Assembly (NCBI GenBank): GCA_016719135.1
Contig: JADKAV010000007.1
Coordinates: 97,711-161,710 of the forward strand
From: Micrococcales bacterium
Lineage (GTDB): Bacteria; Actinomycetota; Actinomycetes; S36-B12; UBA10799
Length of the DNA stretch: 64,000 nucleotides
Reading direction: 5' to 3'
In this document: positions 36,922 to 46,454 of the stretch, in pieces
Layout of the letters: the number at the start of each line of letters is the position of its first letter
How positions within the stretch are numbered: the first letter of the stretch is position 1
The notes under the pieces: model-generated
What the model was told of the DNA's origin: nothing
Seen by the model: the letters and a program-made list of their open reading frames with translations, nothing else
The model's database searches: none
Program-made: the position numbers and the translations under genes

Positions 36922-37845
36922 TCAGAACAACGCGTTCGCCAGCTTGGTGCGGGCGGCGATCACCGACTGATCGGCATCCCCCACCAGCGCGAAGAGCTCC
37001 ACCAGCGCGTCCCTGGCCGCGGCTTTGTCGTCTCCGGCCGAAGCGCGGACCACGACGAGCAGACGTTCGAACGCCGCATCGGGAGCACCTTGTGCAACTT
37101 CGATGTCAGCGGCGGTCCTTGCTTTCTCCAGGTTCGTGGGGTCGGCATCCGCGGCGGCAATGGAACCTGCGGGGTCCACCCCCTCGGTCCGTCGTACGAG
37201 TTGCACCTGCGCGATGGCCGCCTGCGCCTGCTCGGGATCGACCGCCCGCAACTGCTCGTACAACGCGATGGCCTCGTCCCAATTGCCCGCCTCGATCGCG
37301 TCGGCGGCGGCATCCCAGCGCGGGTCCTCCTCCGGCGGCTGCTCAGTCTCTACCGGAGCAGAACCGACCGATCCCGCCACTCCCGCCTCGCCGGCGACCC
37401 GGAGCAGTTCTTCGATGTACTGGCGCACCTGAGGTTCGGGCAAGGCGCCTTGGAACAGGGGCAGCACCTGCCCCTTGATCACGGCGACGATCGTGGGGAT
37501 CGACTGCACCTGGAAGGCTGCGGCAATCTGCTGCTGTGCATCCACATCAACCTTGGCCAGGACCCAGCGCCCGGCGTACTCCACTGCCAGTTTCTCGAGG
37601 ATCGGGCTCAGTTGTTTGCACGGCCCACACCAGGTGGCCCACAGGTCCACGACAACAGGGACGGTCTGCGATGTGGCGATGACCTGCGATTCGAACGTTG
37701 CCTCGGTGACGTCGATGATCACTCGCGCTGCGTTCGGATCGGTCTTGCGGGCCGCGGCCTGCGACTGCGCGTCACGCGCGGCAGCCAGCGCTGAGAGGTC
37801 CACGGCGCCGCGCATCGCCAAGTTCGGATTGGGCTGAGTAGTCAT
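36922..37845 (-). CDS. thioredoxin/TPR-domain protein, YbbN (CnoX) type
   Basis: The N-terminal part of this protein of about 307 residues is a thioredoxin domain with an intact WCGPCKQ active site; the C-terminal part is a set of TPR-like helices (AADAIEAGNWDEAIALYEQL). YbbN-type proteins act as redox-linked co-chaperones that hand clients to DnaK or GroEL. I use ATG 37845; a GTG 18 nt upstream is also possible. It converges with gatD and is divergent from a TetR gene. Confidence 0.88.
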   Translation of the reverse strand: MTTQPNPNLAMRGAVDLSALAAARDAQSQAAARKTDPNAARVIIDVTEATFESQVIATSQTVPVVVDLWATWCGPCKQLSPILEKLAVEYAGRWVLAKVDVDAQQQIAAAFQVQSIPTIVAVIKGQVLPLFQGALPEPQVRQYIEELLRVAGEAGVAGSVGSAPVETEQPPEEDPRWDAAADAIEAGNWDEAIALYEQLRAVDPEQAQAAIAQVQLVRRTEGVDPAGSIAAADADPTNLEKARTAADIEVAQGAPDAAFERLLVVVRASAGDDKAAARDALVELFALVGDADQSVIAARTKLANALF

Positions 37846-38010
37846 GGATCCATTGTTCCCCACGTCCCGCGGGCCACACGATGCGCGTCAGAAGTCGCTG
37901 GTCACCACATCCCGGTGGGCATCGCTGCGACTGAGGGTCTTCACCCGATGTGCGCTCGGGCAACCCGGCGGCCAGTGGGTTGGGTGGCCCACTTGTATCA
38001 TTTAGCGCCT

Positions 38011-38604
38011 ATGGGTACACAGAACGGCAAACCGGGGCGACCGCGTGATCCCCATGCAGACGAAGCGATCCTGGCCGCAGCACGCGATCTGCTCGCCGAG
38101 GGCGGCCTGGCCAACCTGACCGTCGAGGGAACCGCACAACGGGCAGGCGTGGCCAAGACCACGGTGTACCGCAGATATCCGACGAAGCTGGACTTGGCAG
38201 TGGCTGCCGTGGCCGACCTGGTGTCGGGCGGGGGGCCGGAATCTGACAGCGTCGAGAATGGCGTACGGGAAGGGTCCGACCTGTTCCAGAAGGCGTTCGG
38301 CCCCCCTGGTTCCCAGGCGGCCTACCTCGCGGTGGCCGCAGCGGCCGCGACGAATCCGGACATCCACGAACGATTCACCCGTGACGTGCTCACCCCGGTG
38401 AGCCACGACATCGAAGCCATGGTGAGGGATGAGCGTGAGCGCGGGCATGCCAGACCAGATGCCCCAGCGGACTTCATTTTCGACGTGATCTTGGGCACTT
38501 TGATCCATCGCTACATCATTCGGCAACTGCCGCCAGACCCCGAGTTCCTCGAACGTCTCACCTCGCTGACCTGGTTCCTGTACCAGGGATGTCCGCGGGA
38601 CTGA
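38011..38604 (+). CDS. TetR/AcrR-family transcriptional regulator
   Basis: This 197-residue protein has an N-terminal helix-turn-helix (LTVEGTAQRAGVAKTTVYRRY, about residues 35-55) and an all-helical ligand domain of the TetR_C_11-like type (AAAATNPDIHERF). The ATG 38011 follows a TATCAT 9 nt upstream; a longer frame upstream is not family-like. Its target is unknown; the divergent thioredoxin gene is the nearest candidate. Confidence 0.88.
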   Translation: MGTQNGKPGRPRDPHADEAILAAARDLLAEGGLANLTVEGTAQRAGVAKTTVYRRYPTKLDLAVAAVADLVSGGGPESDSVENGVREGSDLFQKAFGPPGSQAAYLAVAAAAATNPDIHERFTRDVLTPVSHDIEAMVRDERERGHARPDAPADFIFDVILGTLIHRYIIRQLPPDPEFLERLTSLTWFLYQGCPRD

Positions 38605-38696
38605 GGTTCTGCCGCATGAGTTGAGCCTGCGGGCGCGGGCCCCGGCCTGTGGTTTACGTCTGAAAACTTGTCGTACCCCTGTTCGATGATGGGGGT

Positions 38697-39890
38697 ATGA
38701 CAGTTCATGAGGCCGCACCGCCCGGCACCCTGGCGGACCTACTCCAACAACTGGAACACCTCGACGATGAGGACCTGGCGTCGGCGCTGGGCGACGTCGA
38801 AGCCGACCTGCGCGCGGTGTATGCGCGGCGGGCGGCGGTGATCGCGGTGGTCCACGACCGGATCCACGAGATGGGCCACCGGGTGTCCGGGGCCGTAGCC
38901 ACGGTCGCGGCGATCACCGTCACCTCCGCGCGCTCGGCGGGGTATCTGATGGACACATCCCTGGGGATCGTGGACCGCCCGGCGGTGTGGACCGCGCTGG
39001 CCGAAGGGACCATCGACCACACCCGCGCGCAGGTGATCGTCGACGGGCTGATCCAACTCGATGACCCCGACCGGGGCCTGCTGGAGGCCAAAGCGTTGAC
39101 CTACGCGGCCGGCCACACCGCCCACCAGACCCGCCGCTACGTCGCGCGGCTGCTGGTCGACCACCGCCCCGACCTGGCCGACCCGCACGACGACAAAGAG
39201 CGGGCCAAAGCCTGGGACCGCCGCCACCTCGCGGTGTTCGCCCGCGCCCACGGCATGGTCGACCTGACCGGCTACCTACCGGCCGGCACCGCCCAGATCC
39301 TGCTGTCCGCCCTCGATCAGATCGCCGGCACCTACGACGATGACCGCACTCACGACCAGAAACGCGTCGACGCCCTGGCCCAGATCCTCGCAGCCAACAC
39401 CCGCATCGACGTGCACGTCGACGTGGTCATCCCCGCCGACACCCTGGCCCGGCTGCGCAACACCGGGGCCAGTATCACCGGGTTCGGCCCGGTCGACGCC
39501 GACCACGCCCGCGCCCTGGCACTGCGTAAGGATGCCCGCTGGCAACTGCTGATCACCGACCCCACCACCGGGCAGCTGATCGACATGAGCACCAAGGCCT
39601 ACCCGATCCCCGACCGGATCAAAAAAGCCGTCCGGGCCCGCGACCGGCACTGCCGCTTCCCCGGCTGCACCACCCCGGCCGCGCACACCGACACCGACCA
39701 CCTGATCCCCTGGCCGACCGGCCAGACCACACCGACCAACCTGGCCCCCGAATGCCGAGGCCACCACCTGATCAAAACCCACTCCGGCTGGACCTGCCAA
39801 ACCCACCCCGACGGATCACTGACCTGGACCAGCCCGCTGGGCACCCAACACACCACCTACCCCTGGAACTACAACAACCCCGAAGCCTGA
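38697..39890 (+). CDS. DUF222 and HNH-endonuclease domain protein (13E12-repeat type)
   Basis: This 397-residue protein has a helical DUF222 region followed by a C-terminal HNH nuclease: CRFPGC, then HTDTDHLIPW, then TNLAPECRGHHLIKTH, giving the paired cysteines and histidines of the fold. Such proteins are found in many copies in actinobacterial genomes and are thought to be mobile, but their activity is unproven. The 3' third of this gene is very ACC-rich, more codon-biased than its neighbours, which fits recent spread. I see no target-site repeats or terminal repeats around it. Confidence 0.88.
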   Translation: MTVHEAAPPGTLADLLQQLEHLDDEDLASALGDVEADLRAVYARRAAVIAVVHDRIHEMGHRVSGAVATVAAITVTSARSAGYLMDTSLGIVDRPAVWTALAEGTIDHTRAQVIVDGLIQLDDPDRGLLEAKALTYAAGHTAHQTRRYVARLLVDHRPDLADPHDDKERAKAWDRRHLAVFARAHGMVDLTGYLPAGTAQILLSALDQIAGTYDDDRTHDQKRVDALAQILAANTRIDVHVDVVIPADTLARLRNTGASITGFGPVDADHARALALRKDARWQLLITDPTTGQLIDMSTKAYPIPDRIKKAVRARDRHCRFPGCTTPAAHTDTDHLIPWPTGQTTPTNLAPECRGHHLIKTHSGWTCQTHPDGSLTWTSPLGTQHTTYPWNYNNPEA

Positions 39891-39967
39891 ACGCAGACTC
39901 ACCCCGGCGCAACTGGCACAGCACGAGCAGCCTCGGCCTGCCATCCGGCAGCCCACCGACACGCCTA

Positions 39968-39993
39968 CTGTTCGGGACACCCACCCCGAACAG
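39968..39993. terminator. bidirectional terminator hairpin
   Basis: CTGTTCGGG and CCCGAACAG form an exact 9-bp stem with an 8-nt loop between the convergent HNH and acyl-CoA mutase genes. Confidence 0.75.
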
Positions 39994-40014
39994 CAATCCC
40001 GTCTGCCCAGCGGC

Positions 40015-41682
40015 TCAGATGTGCGCCGGCTCGGAGTACTCTCCCCACTGCTCACGCAGTACGTTGCAGATCTCGCCGAGAGTGGCCTCACGGCGCGTGG
40101 CCTCGAGCAACACTGGAATCATGTTCGTGTCGGTGGTCGAGTTCTCGCGCAAAGCTCGCAGGCTCTGGGTCACTGCGGCTTCGTCGCGTGCTGCCCGGCG
40201 CTGACCGAGCGCGGCGACCTGCGCCTTTTCGACCTCGTGCGAGATGCGCAGAATCTCCAGTGGCTCCTCGATCGTCTCGGTGTGCACCGTGACCCCGACT
40301 TGATGCTTGTCGCCCTTCTCCAGCGCCTGCTGGTAGGCGAATGCGGAGTCGGCGATTTCGCCGGTGAAGTAGCCGTCCTCGATGCCCCGCAGCAACCCGG
40401 ACAGGATCGTCCCATCACCGCCCATGTCCTCGATGCGCGCGAAGATTCGTTCGGCTTCTTCCTCCAAACGATCGGTCAGCGCCTCGATGTACCAGGAGCC
40501 TCCGAGCGGGTCGGCCACGTTGAGAACCCCGGTCTCCTCCATGATCACCTGCTGCGTGCGCAAGGCGATCTCGGCGGCTTTCTCACTGGGCAGAGCCAGC
40601 ACCTCGTCCAAGGCGTTGGTGTGCAACGAGTTGGTCCCGCCGAGGACGGCGGCCATCGCCTCAACCGCGGTACGGACCACATTGTTGTCGGGTTGCGCCG
40701 CAGTCAGCGAGACCCCGGCGGTCTGGGTGTGGAAGCGCAGCCACTGGGCGCGCGCGCTGGTCGCTCCGTAGCGGTCGCGCAGCCACCGCGCCCAGATACG
40801 GCGTGCGGCGCGGAACTTCGCGATTTCCTCGAAGAAGTCGATGTGCGCGTCGAAGAAGAAACTCAGGCCAGGTGCGAAACGGTCGACATCCAGACCGCGG
40901 GCTTGTCCGAGCTCCACGTAGCCGAAGCCATCTGCGAGCGTGAATGCGAGTTCCTGCGCGGCGGTCGCACCGGCCTCCCGGATGTGGTACCCGGACACGC
41001 TCAGCGGTTTGTAACGGGGCATGTTCGCGTCGGTGTACTCCATAAGGTCACCGATCAGGCGCAGATGCGGTTCGGGCGGGAAGATCCACTCCTTCTGCGC
41101 GATGTACTCCTTGAAGATGTCGGTCTGCAGAGTTCCGTCGAGTTGCTCGTGCGAGAAGCCCTGCCGCTCGGCTGCCACCAGATACATGCAGAAGATCGGC
41201 ACCGCGGGTCCGGAGATGGTCATCGACGTGGTCGTGTCCCCCAACGGAATACCCGAGAAGAGCACGTCCATGTCGGCGGCTGAGTCGATGGCGACCCCGC
41301 AGTGGCCGACTTCGCCCAGAGCGCGCGGATCGTCGGAGTCGCGGCCCATCAGCGTCGGCATGTCGAACGCGACGCTGAGACCGCCGCCGCCGGCAGCGAG
41401 CAACATCTTGTATCGCTCATTGGTCTGCTGCGCGTTGCCGAACCCAGCGAACTGCCGGATCGTCCAGGGTCGACCCCGGTATCCGGTCGGATACAGCCCC
41501 CGGGTGAAGGGATACTCACCGGGCCAGCCAATCCTCTCGAAGCCCGGCGTGGCCTCCGTGGGGGCGTACAACGGGTCGACTTCCAGCCCACTGAGCGTGG
41601 TGAAATCGACGTCGCGGGTGCGTGACTCGCGGTAGTTCTGCTCCCAGCGGCGGCGGCCCTCGGCGATCTGCTCGGCGTCCAT
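40015..41682 (-). CDS. icmA: acyl-CoA mutase large subunit with isobutyryl-CoA-mutase signature
   Basis: This 555-residue protein is the catalytic TIM-barrel subunit of the methylmalonyl-CoA mutase family and lacks the C-terminal cobalamin-binding domain. The two substrate-sorting positions are Phe78 (IRQFAGF; Tyr in methylmalonyl-CoA mutase) and Gln196 (YIAQKEW; Arg in that mutase). Phe/Gln is the isobutyryl-CoA mutase pair, so interconversion of isobutyryl- and n-butyryl-CoA is likely. The small B12-binding partner is not in the window. A TAGACT box 6 nt before the ATG marks a leaderless start. Confidence 0.85.
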   Translation of the reverse strand: MDAEQIAEGRRRWEQNYRESRTRDVDFTTLSGLEVDPLYAPTEATPGFERIGWPGEYPFTRGLYPTGYRGRPWTIRQFAGFGNAQQTNERYKMLLAAGGGGLSVAFDMPTLMGRDSDDPRALGEVGHCGVAIDSAADMDVLFSGIPLGDTTTSMTISGPAVPIFCMYLVAAERQGFSHEQLDGTLQTDIFKEYIAQKEWIFPPEPHLRLIGDLMEYTDANMPRYKPLSVSGYHIREAGATAAQELAFTLADGFGYVELGQARGLDVDRFAPGLSFFFDAHIDFFEEIAKFRAARRIWARWLRDRYGATSARAQWLRFHTQTAGVSLTAAQPDNNVVRTAVEAMAAVLGGTNSLHTNALDEVLALPSEKAAEIALRTQQVIMEETGVLNVADPLGGSWYIEALTDRLEEEAERIFARIEDMGGDGTILSGLLRGIEDGYFTGEIADSAFAYQQALEKGDKHQVGVTVHTETIEEPLEILRISHEVEKAQVAALGQRRAARDEAAVTQSLRALRENSTTDTNMIPVLLEATRREATLGEICNVLREQWGEYSEPAHI

Positions 41683-41688
41683 GGTCGA

Positions 41689-41694
41689 AGTCTA
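41689..41694 (-). promoter_or_regulatory. -10 box of the acyl-CoA mutase gene (leaderless type)
   Basis: On the minus strand TAGACT, 6 nt, then ATG at 41682; the same hexamer as at gatC. Confidence 0.55.
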
Positions 41695-41791
41695 CGCGCG
41701 CCGAGGTGAGCGAAATCACGCCTTCGCGTGCGGCGCTGCAGACCCTCGCCGCCACCCGGGACCCTTCGTCCGACGCCTCGAGCATGTAACC

Positions 41792-43429
41792 ATGGAGTGG
41801 ATGCGTTCTCTGACTGTTGCGCTCATCGCGCTGATCCTGGGAGCCGGAGTGCTGCCCGCCGTGGCAGAGTCCGGAACATCTCCGGACCCCAGCGGAAGTC
41901 CCAGCCCGACGGTCAGTGGCAGCCCGAGCGTGAGTCCCAGCGCAAGTCCGAGCCCGACTCCTTCCGCAACGCCCAACCCGCAGGTCTACCCCGTTTTCAA
42001 CTACCCGGGGCCAGGTCTTCCGGATCCCTCGCTGAACAGCGAGCTGGTACGACTGCTCGATCTCACGCCGGCCGACGCCACGATCACCGCTTCTTTCTTC
42101 GTCATCCAACCCAACTACCCGGTGGTCGACGCGCTCATCAACGCGCATGGCCGCGGCGCCGGGGTGCGGGTGGTGCTGGACAGTGGCGACGGACAGTCTC
42201 CTTCCACGAACGAGGCCGTCGACGCGTCGTACGCCCGTCTGGCAGCGGCGCTCGGGAACGACCCGGCGGCACCGTCGTTCGCCATGCAGTGCGGACTGGC
42301 GTGCATCTCGAAAGCTGACAAGAGCATCAACCACAACAAATTCGTCACGATGTCGCAGGCCGGTGACCTGCAGGACGTCGTGTTCCAGTCGACGGCGAAC
42401 GTGCGCAGTGATGGGTCCGGCGATGCCGCGTGGAACGCCGCGGTAGTGACCAGCGGCAACCCGGAGGTCATGGCGCAGTACGAGTCCTACTTCAACGATC
42501 TGGCGGCGCGCAGGTCGGTTCCGGGCAACAACTACCACGCGGTACGGCCCCCTATGACATACGGCGCTTCCACGCCCTATTACTTCCCCCGCACCGACGG
42601 CGGCGACTCGCTGTCCCAGGCCCTCATGGCAGTCGATTGCGCAGCGGCGCCCACCAGCGTCGACGTGATGGCCGCCTTCTTCACTCGCCCCAAGGTACGA
42701 AACCGGCTCAACGACATGGCCGCCGGTGGCTGCACGGTGCGGGTGATCGCACGGACCGACACGATCACCCGCGAGTTCTGCGACACTCTCCGGGCACCGA
42801 TCCAGGTCAAGATCGCCGACAAGCCGTCCACCACCAAGGTCGGCATCCATGGCAAATACCTGACCATCGCCGGTGGCTTCGAGGGTGAGACGGATCGCCG
42901 GGTGGTGTGGATGGGCAGTCACAACCTCACCCGCAACGCGCTGGTCCGCAACGACGAGACGTTCCTGCTCACCGACGATGCGTCCCTGCATTCGGCGTTC
43001 ACGACGAACTTCGATGCCATCTGGTCCTATCCGTCGCTGACGCCCGGATGTGACCGGGCAGGGGCACCCAGTGAGCAGGCCATCGAGGAGGAGGCCAACA
43101 CCGAGGTGACTCCGCTGATCAAGGAGAAACAGCGTGTAAAACGCAAACTCCCCAAGCGGCTCAAGAAGCGGCGCACCGCATTGAAGTCCACCCGCACGGT
43201 CGAGGGCACCAGGTTGCGGACCATCGCCAAATGCAAGGTGGTCGGCACCGGGAAGAAGATGAAAAAGCGCAAGATCTGCGTCATTCGCAAGCCGAAGACC
43301 AACCCCACGCTCGTACTGTCCAAGCCGAAGCGCACGCTCAAGGTCCGGATCACTCAGAAGGCCAAGGGATCGGCGACGTTGCTGCGGTTCGAACGTTCCA
43401 AGAAGTACATCCGCAAGGCCAAGAAGTGA
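41792..43429 (+). CDS. secreted phospholipase-D-like protein with basic C-terminal tail (paralogue 1)
   Basis: This protein of about 545 residues starts with a signal peptide (LTVALIALILGAGVLPAVA), then a Ser/Pro repeat linker (residues about 30-60), then two PLD half-domains. Each half has a truncated HKD-like motif: INHNKFV followed by a GSGD stretch, and IHGKYLTI followed by GSHNLTRNALVRNDE. The last 120 or so residues are very rich in Lys and Arg. It is likely an extracellular phosphodiesterase or transphosphatidylase; the substrate is unknown. The ATG at 41801 is an alternative start. The next gene is a close paralogue. Confidence 0.85.
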   Translation: MEWMRSLTVALIALILGAGVLPAVAESGTSPDPSGSPSPTVSGSPSVSPSASPSPTPSATPNPQVYPVFNYPGPGLPDPSLNSELVRLLDLTPADATITASFFVIQPNYPVVDALINAHGRGAGVRVVLDSGDGQSPSTNEAVDASYARLAAALGNDPAAPSFAMQCGLACISKADKSINHNKFVTMSQAGDLQDVVFQSTANVRSDGSGDAAWNAAVVTSGNPEVMAQYESYFNDLAARRSVPGNNYHAVRPPMTYGASTPYYFPRTDGGDSLSQALMAVDCAAAPTSVDVMAAFFTRPKVRNRLNDMAAGGCTVRVIARTDTITREFCDTLRAPIQVKIADKPSTTKVGIHGKYLTIAGGFEGETDRRVVWMGSHNLTRNALVRNDETFLLTDDASLHSAFTTNFDAIWSYPSLTPGCDRAGAPSEQAIEEEANTEVTPLIKEKQRVKRKLPKRLKKRRTALKSTRTVEGTRLRTIAKCKVVGTGKKMKKRKICVIRKPKTNPTLVLSKPKRTLKVRITQKAKGSATLLRFERSKKYIRKAKK

Positions 43430-43476
43430 CACCTCCGGGCAGACCCGCCTCGAGTGGGTCGTGGCAGACTGTCGCG

Positions 43477-45105
43477 ATGGGACGCACGCTTCGAGGCGCC
43501 ACGGCGCTGCTGGTGGGCGCCCTTCTCCTGGGCTCCGCTGCATCGACCAGCGCCGCTCTCGAAGGCCCGCCACCGGTGGACCCCCCGCCGGTGGAGATCA
43601 CTCCCTCGCAGACCCCAACGCCCGAGCCCTCCCCCGCGATGCGAACCGGCGAGGAGGTGCTGTTCAACTACCCGGTGCCCGGCACTGCGGACCTTTCCAT
43701 CACCGACGCGCTCGTGGGCCTGATCGACGGCACGCCCGCCGGCGAATCGATCGTCTTGTCGTACTTCGTGATCCAGCCGGGACACCCCGTCATCGACGCG
43801 CTGCTGCGCGCCTACAGCCGTGGGGTGTCGGTCAAGGTGGTGCTCGACAGCGGTGACGGGCAGAAGGCGAAGAAGAACGGTGCAGTGGACGCGGCGTACG
43901 CGAAACTGGCCGAAACCCTCGGAACCGCGGGCGACTCCTTCGCGCGGCAATGCAACCGCTCGTGTATCACCGACGAGCCGGACAGCATCAACCACAACAA
44001 GTTCGCCGCCTTCTCCCGTACCGGCGATGCGGTGAACGTGGTCTTCCAGGGGACGGGCAACCTGCGGGCGGACGGCAGCGGCGACAGTGCTTACAACGCC
44101 GGCGTGATCCTTCGGGGCGACCAGACCACCTACCAGCAGTACCTCGGCTATTTCGACGACTTGTACAGCGAGCGCCGCGTGGACCAGGACAACTACCACC
44201 TCTGGCGACCGCCACTCACCTCCGGTCCGGTGACCGCGTACTTCTTCCCTCGTACCGACAAGACCGACACCGTGTCCGCGTCCTTGCGCAGCGTCAACTG
44301 CACCAGCCAGCCGACCACCGTGCGGGTGATGGCCCCCTTCTTCTCGCGCAAGCGGGTACGCAACACCTTGCGCGACATGGCCTACGCAGGGTGTGCCGTT
44401 CAGGTTCTCGCCCGGCAGGACACGATGACCCGCGATTTCTGCGACAAGCTCGACACCCGCAAGGTCGCCGTGAAGATCGCGCCCAGCCCGACCAAAGACC
44501 GGGTGACGATCCACGCGAAGTACGTGCTCGTCGATGGCTCGTACGGCGGCGGGGTCGACCAGCGGATCACCTGGATGGGCAGCCACAACTTCACCGACAA
44601 CGCCCTGCAGCGCAACGACGAGACCTTCGTGCAGTTCGCCGACGCCACGGTGTCGAACGCGTTCTCCCAGAACTTCGACCGGTTGTGGAACGATCCCGCA
44701 ATGAGTTGGGGATGCAGCCGGGCCGGCGCCAAGGACAACGCTGCGGTGGAGAAGAGCGGTGACACCGAGGTGACGAAGATCGCCCGGCGCTCCCAGACCG
44801 CCAAACGTGCACTGCCCAAGGCCCTGCGCGAGCGCCAGGTACTGCGCCCAGTCCGCACGGCACAAGGCCGGAAGATCACTACCCGGGCCTACTGCAAGCG
44901 TGCCGGAGCCCCCTCGAAGATGCGCAAGCAATATCGGTGCCGGGTCGTCAAGGGCAAGGTCCTGCCCCGGGTCGTCATCCGTTCGGACAAGCCCCTGCGG
45001 GTGCGCATCGTGCAGTCGGCGAAAGCGACCAAGCGCCTGCTGCCGTTCAAGCGCTCGGCCGCTTACCGCTACGTGCCCAAGAAGTCACGCGCCGTCCGCT
45101 TGTAG
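43477..45105 (+). CDS. secreted phospholipase-D-like protein with basic C-terminal tail (paralogue 2)
   Basis: This 542-residue protein has the same plan as its upstream neighbour: a signal peptide (GATALLVGALLLGSAAS), a Pro-rich linker, two PLD halves (INHNKFA with GDSAYNAG; IHAKYVLV with GSHNFTDNALQRNDE) and a basic tail. The matched blocks VVLDSGDGQ, DETF and YFFPRTD show a tandem duplication. The ATG 43477 begins the signal peptide; the longer frame runs into the first gene. It is convergent with the secretion-like cluster, 13 nt away. Confidence 0.85.
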   Translation: MGRTLRGATALLVGALLLGSAASTSAALEGPPPVDPPPVEITPSQTPTPEPSPAMRTGEEVLFNYPVPGTADLSITDALVGLIDGTPAGESIVLSYFVIQPGHPVIDALLRAYSRGVSVKVVLDSGDGQKAKKNGAVDAAYAKLAETLGTAGDSFARQCNRSCITDEPDSINHNKFAAFSRTGDAVNVVFQGTGNLRADGSGDSAYNAGVILRGDQTTYQQYLGYFDDLYSERRVDQDNYHLWRPPLTSGPVTAYFFPRTDKTDTVSASLRSVNCTSQPTTVRVMAPFFSRKRVRNTLRDMAYAGCAVQVLARQDTMTRDFCDKLDTRKVAVKIAPSPTKDRVTIHAKYVLVDGSYGGGVDQRITWMGSHNFTDNALQRNDETFVQFADATVSNAFSQNFDRLWNDPAMSWGCSRAGAKDNAAVEKSGDTEVTKIARRSQTAKRALPKALRERQVLRPVRTAQGRKITTRAYCKRAGAPSKMRKQYRCRVVKGKVLPRVVIRSDKPLRVRIVQSAKATKRLLPFKRSAAYRYVPKKSRAVRL

Positions 45106-45118
45106 AGGCCGCCCACGG

Positions 45119-46453
45119 TCACGCCGTGCCAGCAGCCAGCGACGGACCGTCGGTGTTGTACAGGTCCCGCTCGATCGGCGTGAGGTGCATCGACACCGGA
45201 AGGCCCGGGCGGTGACCGGTCTTGATCAGGTACCGGCCGCGTCCCGGATGCCGGGCACCAGCCCGCCAACTGTCCGCCGACGCCCAGCCGGCGACCAGAT
45301 CCTTCTCCGCCTCGCTGAGCGCGACGACCTCGCTGACAAGGCTCAACTCACGTCGCGGCAACCCGGACAGCACCACGATCGCGCTGCGGTCGATGAACCC
45401 CATGGCCTTGGCCACGTCGTGGGCGCCGGGCAGTGCCTGCAGGTCGCGCAGCGAGTGCGTCGCCATCAGACTGGCGACCCCCTGACTGCGGTTGAGCCGG
45501 GTGAGGGCATCGGCATGGTCGACCAGTCCGGGGGCGCCGCGCAACGCCCGCCACAACTCGTCCATGACGATGAACCACCTGGACCGTTTGTTCGCCGCAG
45601 AGGCAGCCGACACCGCGGCCTGGCCCCAGGACCAGCTCGACAGCATCGCGGCACCCATGAGGGTCTCGTCGTCGACGGCCGACAGGTCGACAGCCACGGC
45701 CGGCGCGCTCGGGTCGAATTGGCGCGTACTGGCACGGTCGAAGACCCCCTTGAGAGACCCTTCACACAGCAGGCTCAGCGTCCAACGCAACTCCTGCGTG
45801 ACGCTGTCGTACTGCTCGACGCTGCGAACCTGCGCGGCATCCATCACGTTCGCGGCGGGATCTTGCAGCGCCCGCAGGACATCCGGCACGGTCGGGTCGA
45901 CACCGTGCCCGGACAGTCCGTCGATGGCTGCGGCCAGCACCACCTCCTCCCCGTTGCCCACGACCCGGTCCTTACGGACCAACCCGCACAGAGCCAGCAC
46001 CAACGTCAGCCGCCGTGCCCTGGTCTCCATCGGATCGGCGGCCGCGAAAGCCTGTGAGTCCAGCGGGTTGATCCGGTCGAGCCCACGACCCACCCGGATG
46101 ACCTGACCACCCATCCGTCGGACGAGTTCGCTGTACTCACCCTTCGGATCGCCGAGTACCACCGGACGCACGCCCGCCCCGGCCATTCCCACCATCTGCC
46201 GTTTTGCGAAAGCGGACTTGCCCGTCCCGGGTTGTCCGAGGTGGAAGACCCCCGTGTTGGTCGTCAGACCTGCGGCCAACCATGAGAACGGGTCGGCGCG
46301 AACCGGCTCACCCCACATGAGATGCCGACCGACCGGCACCCCCTGGGTGGGGGCACCTGCCCCGGCGACGAAGGGGAAGAGCCCCGCGGCGGCGGCCGTA
46401 CTGGCGGTGAACGTGCGCGAGCGACTGACCCACGTTCGAGCGTGCACCCCCAT
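45119..46453 (-). CDS. VirB4/TraC-type ATPase of a type IV secretion-like cluster
   Basis: This 444-residue protein has Walker A GQPGTGKS (residues 73-80) and a Walker B-like WFIVMDELWRALRG, with a downstream MATHSLRDL block, as in VirB4-like conjugation ATPases. It is much shorter than full VirB4; the N-terminal part seems to be supplied by the preceding SCO6880-family protein, a split seen in actinobacterial systems. It begins one base after the SCO6880-like stop, so the two are coupled. It should act at the inner face of the membrane. Confidence 0.85.
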   Translation of the reverse strand: MGVHARTWVSRSRTFTASTAAAAGLFPFVAGAGAPTQGVPVGRHLMWGEPVRADPFSWLAAGLTTNTGVFHLGQPGTGKSAFAKRQMVGMAGAGVRPVVLGDPKGEYSELVRRMGGQVIRVGRGLDRINPLDSQAFAAADPMETRARRLTLVLALCGLVRKDRVVGNGEEVVLAAAIDGLSGHGVDPTVPDVLRALQDPAANVMDAAQVRSVEQYDSVTQELRWTLSLLCEGSLKGVFDRASTRQFDPSAPAVAVDLSAVDDETLMGAAMLSSWSWGQAAVSAASAANKRSRWFIVMDELWRALRGAPGLVDHADALTRLNRSQGVASLMATHSLRDLQALPGAHDVAKAMGFIDRSAIVVLSGLPRRELSLVSEVVALSEAEKDLVAGWASADSWRAGARHPGRGRYLIKTGHRPGLPVSMHLTPIERDLYNTDGPSLAAGTA

Positions 46454-46454
46454 T

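Noticed and set aside
38697..39890. Active insertion element or intein-type homing gene at the HNH protein
   Set aside because: No terminal repeats, target duplication or interrupted host gene can be seen; only codon bias hints at mobility.
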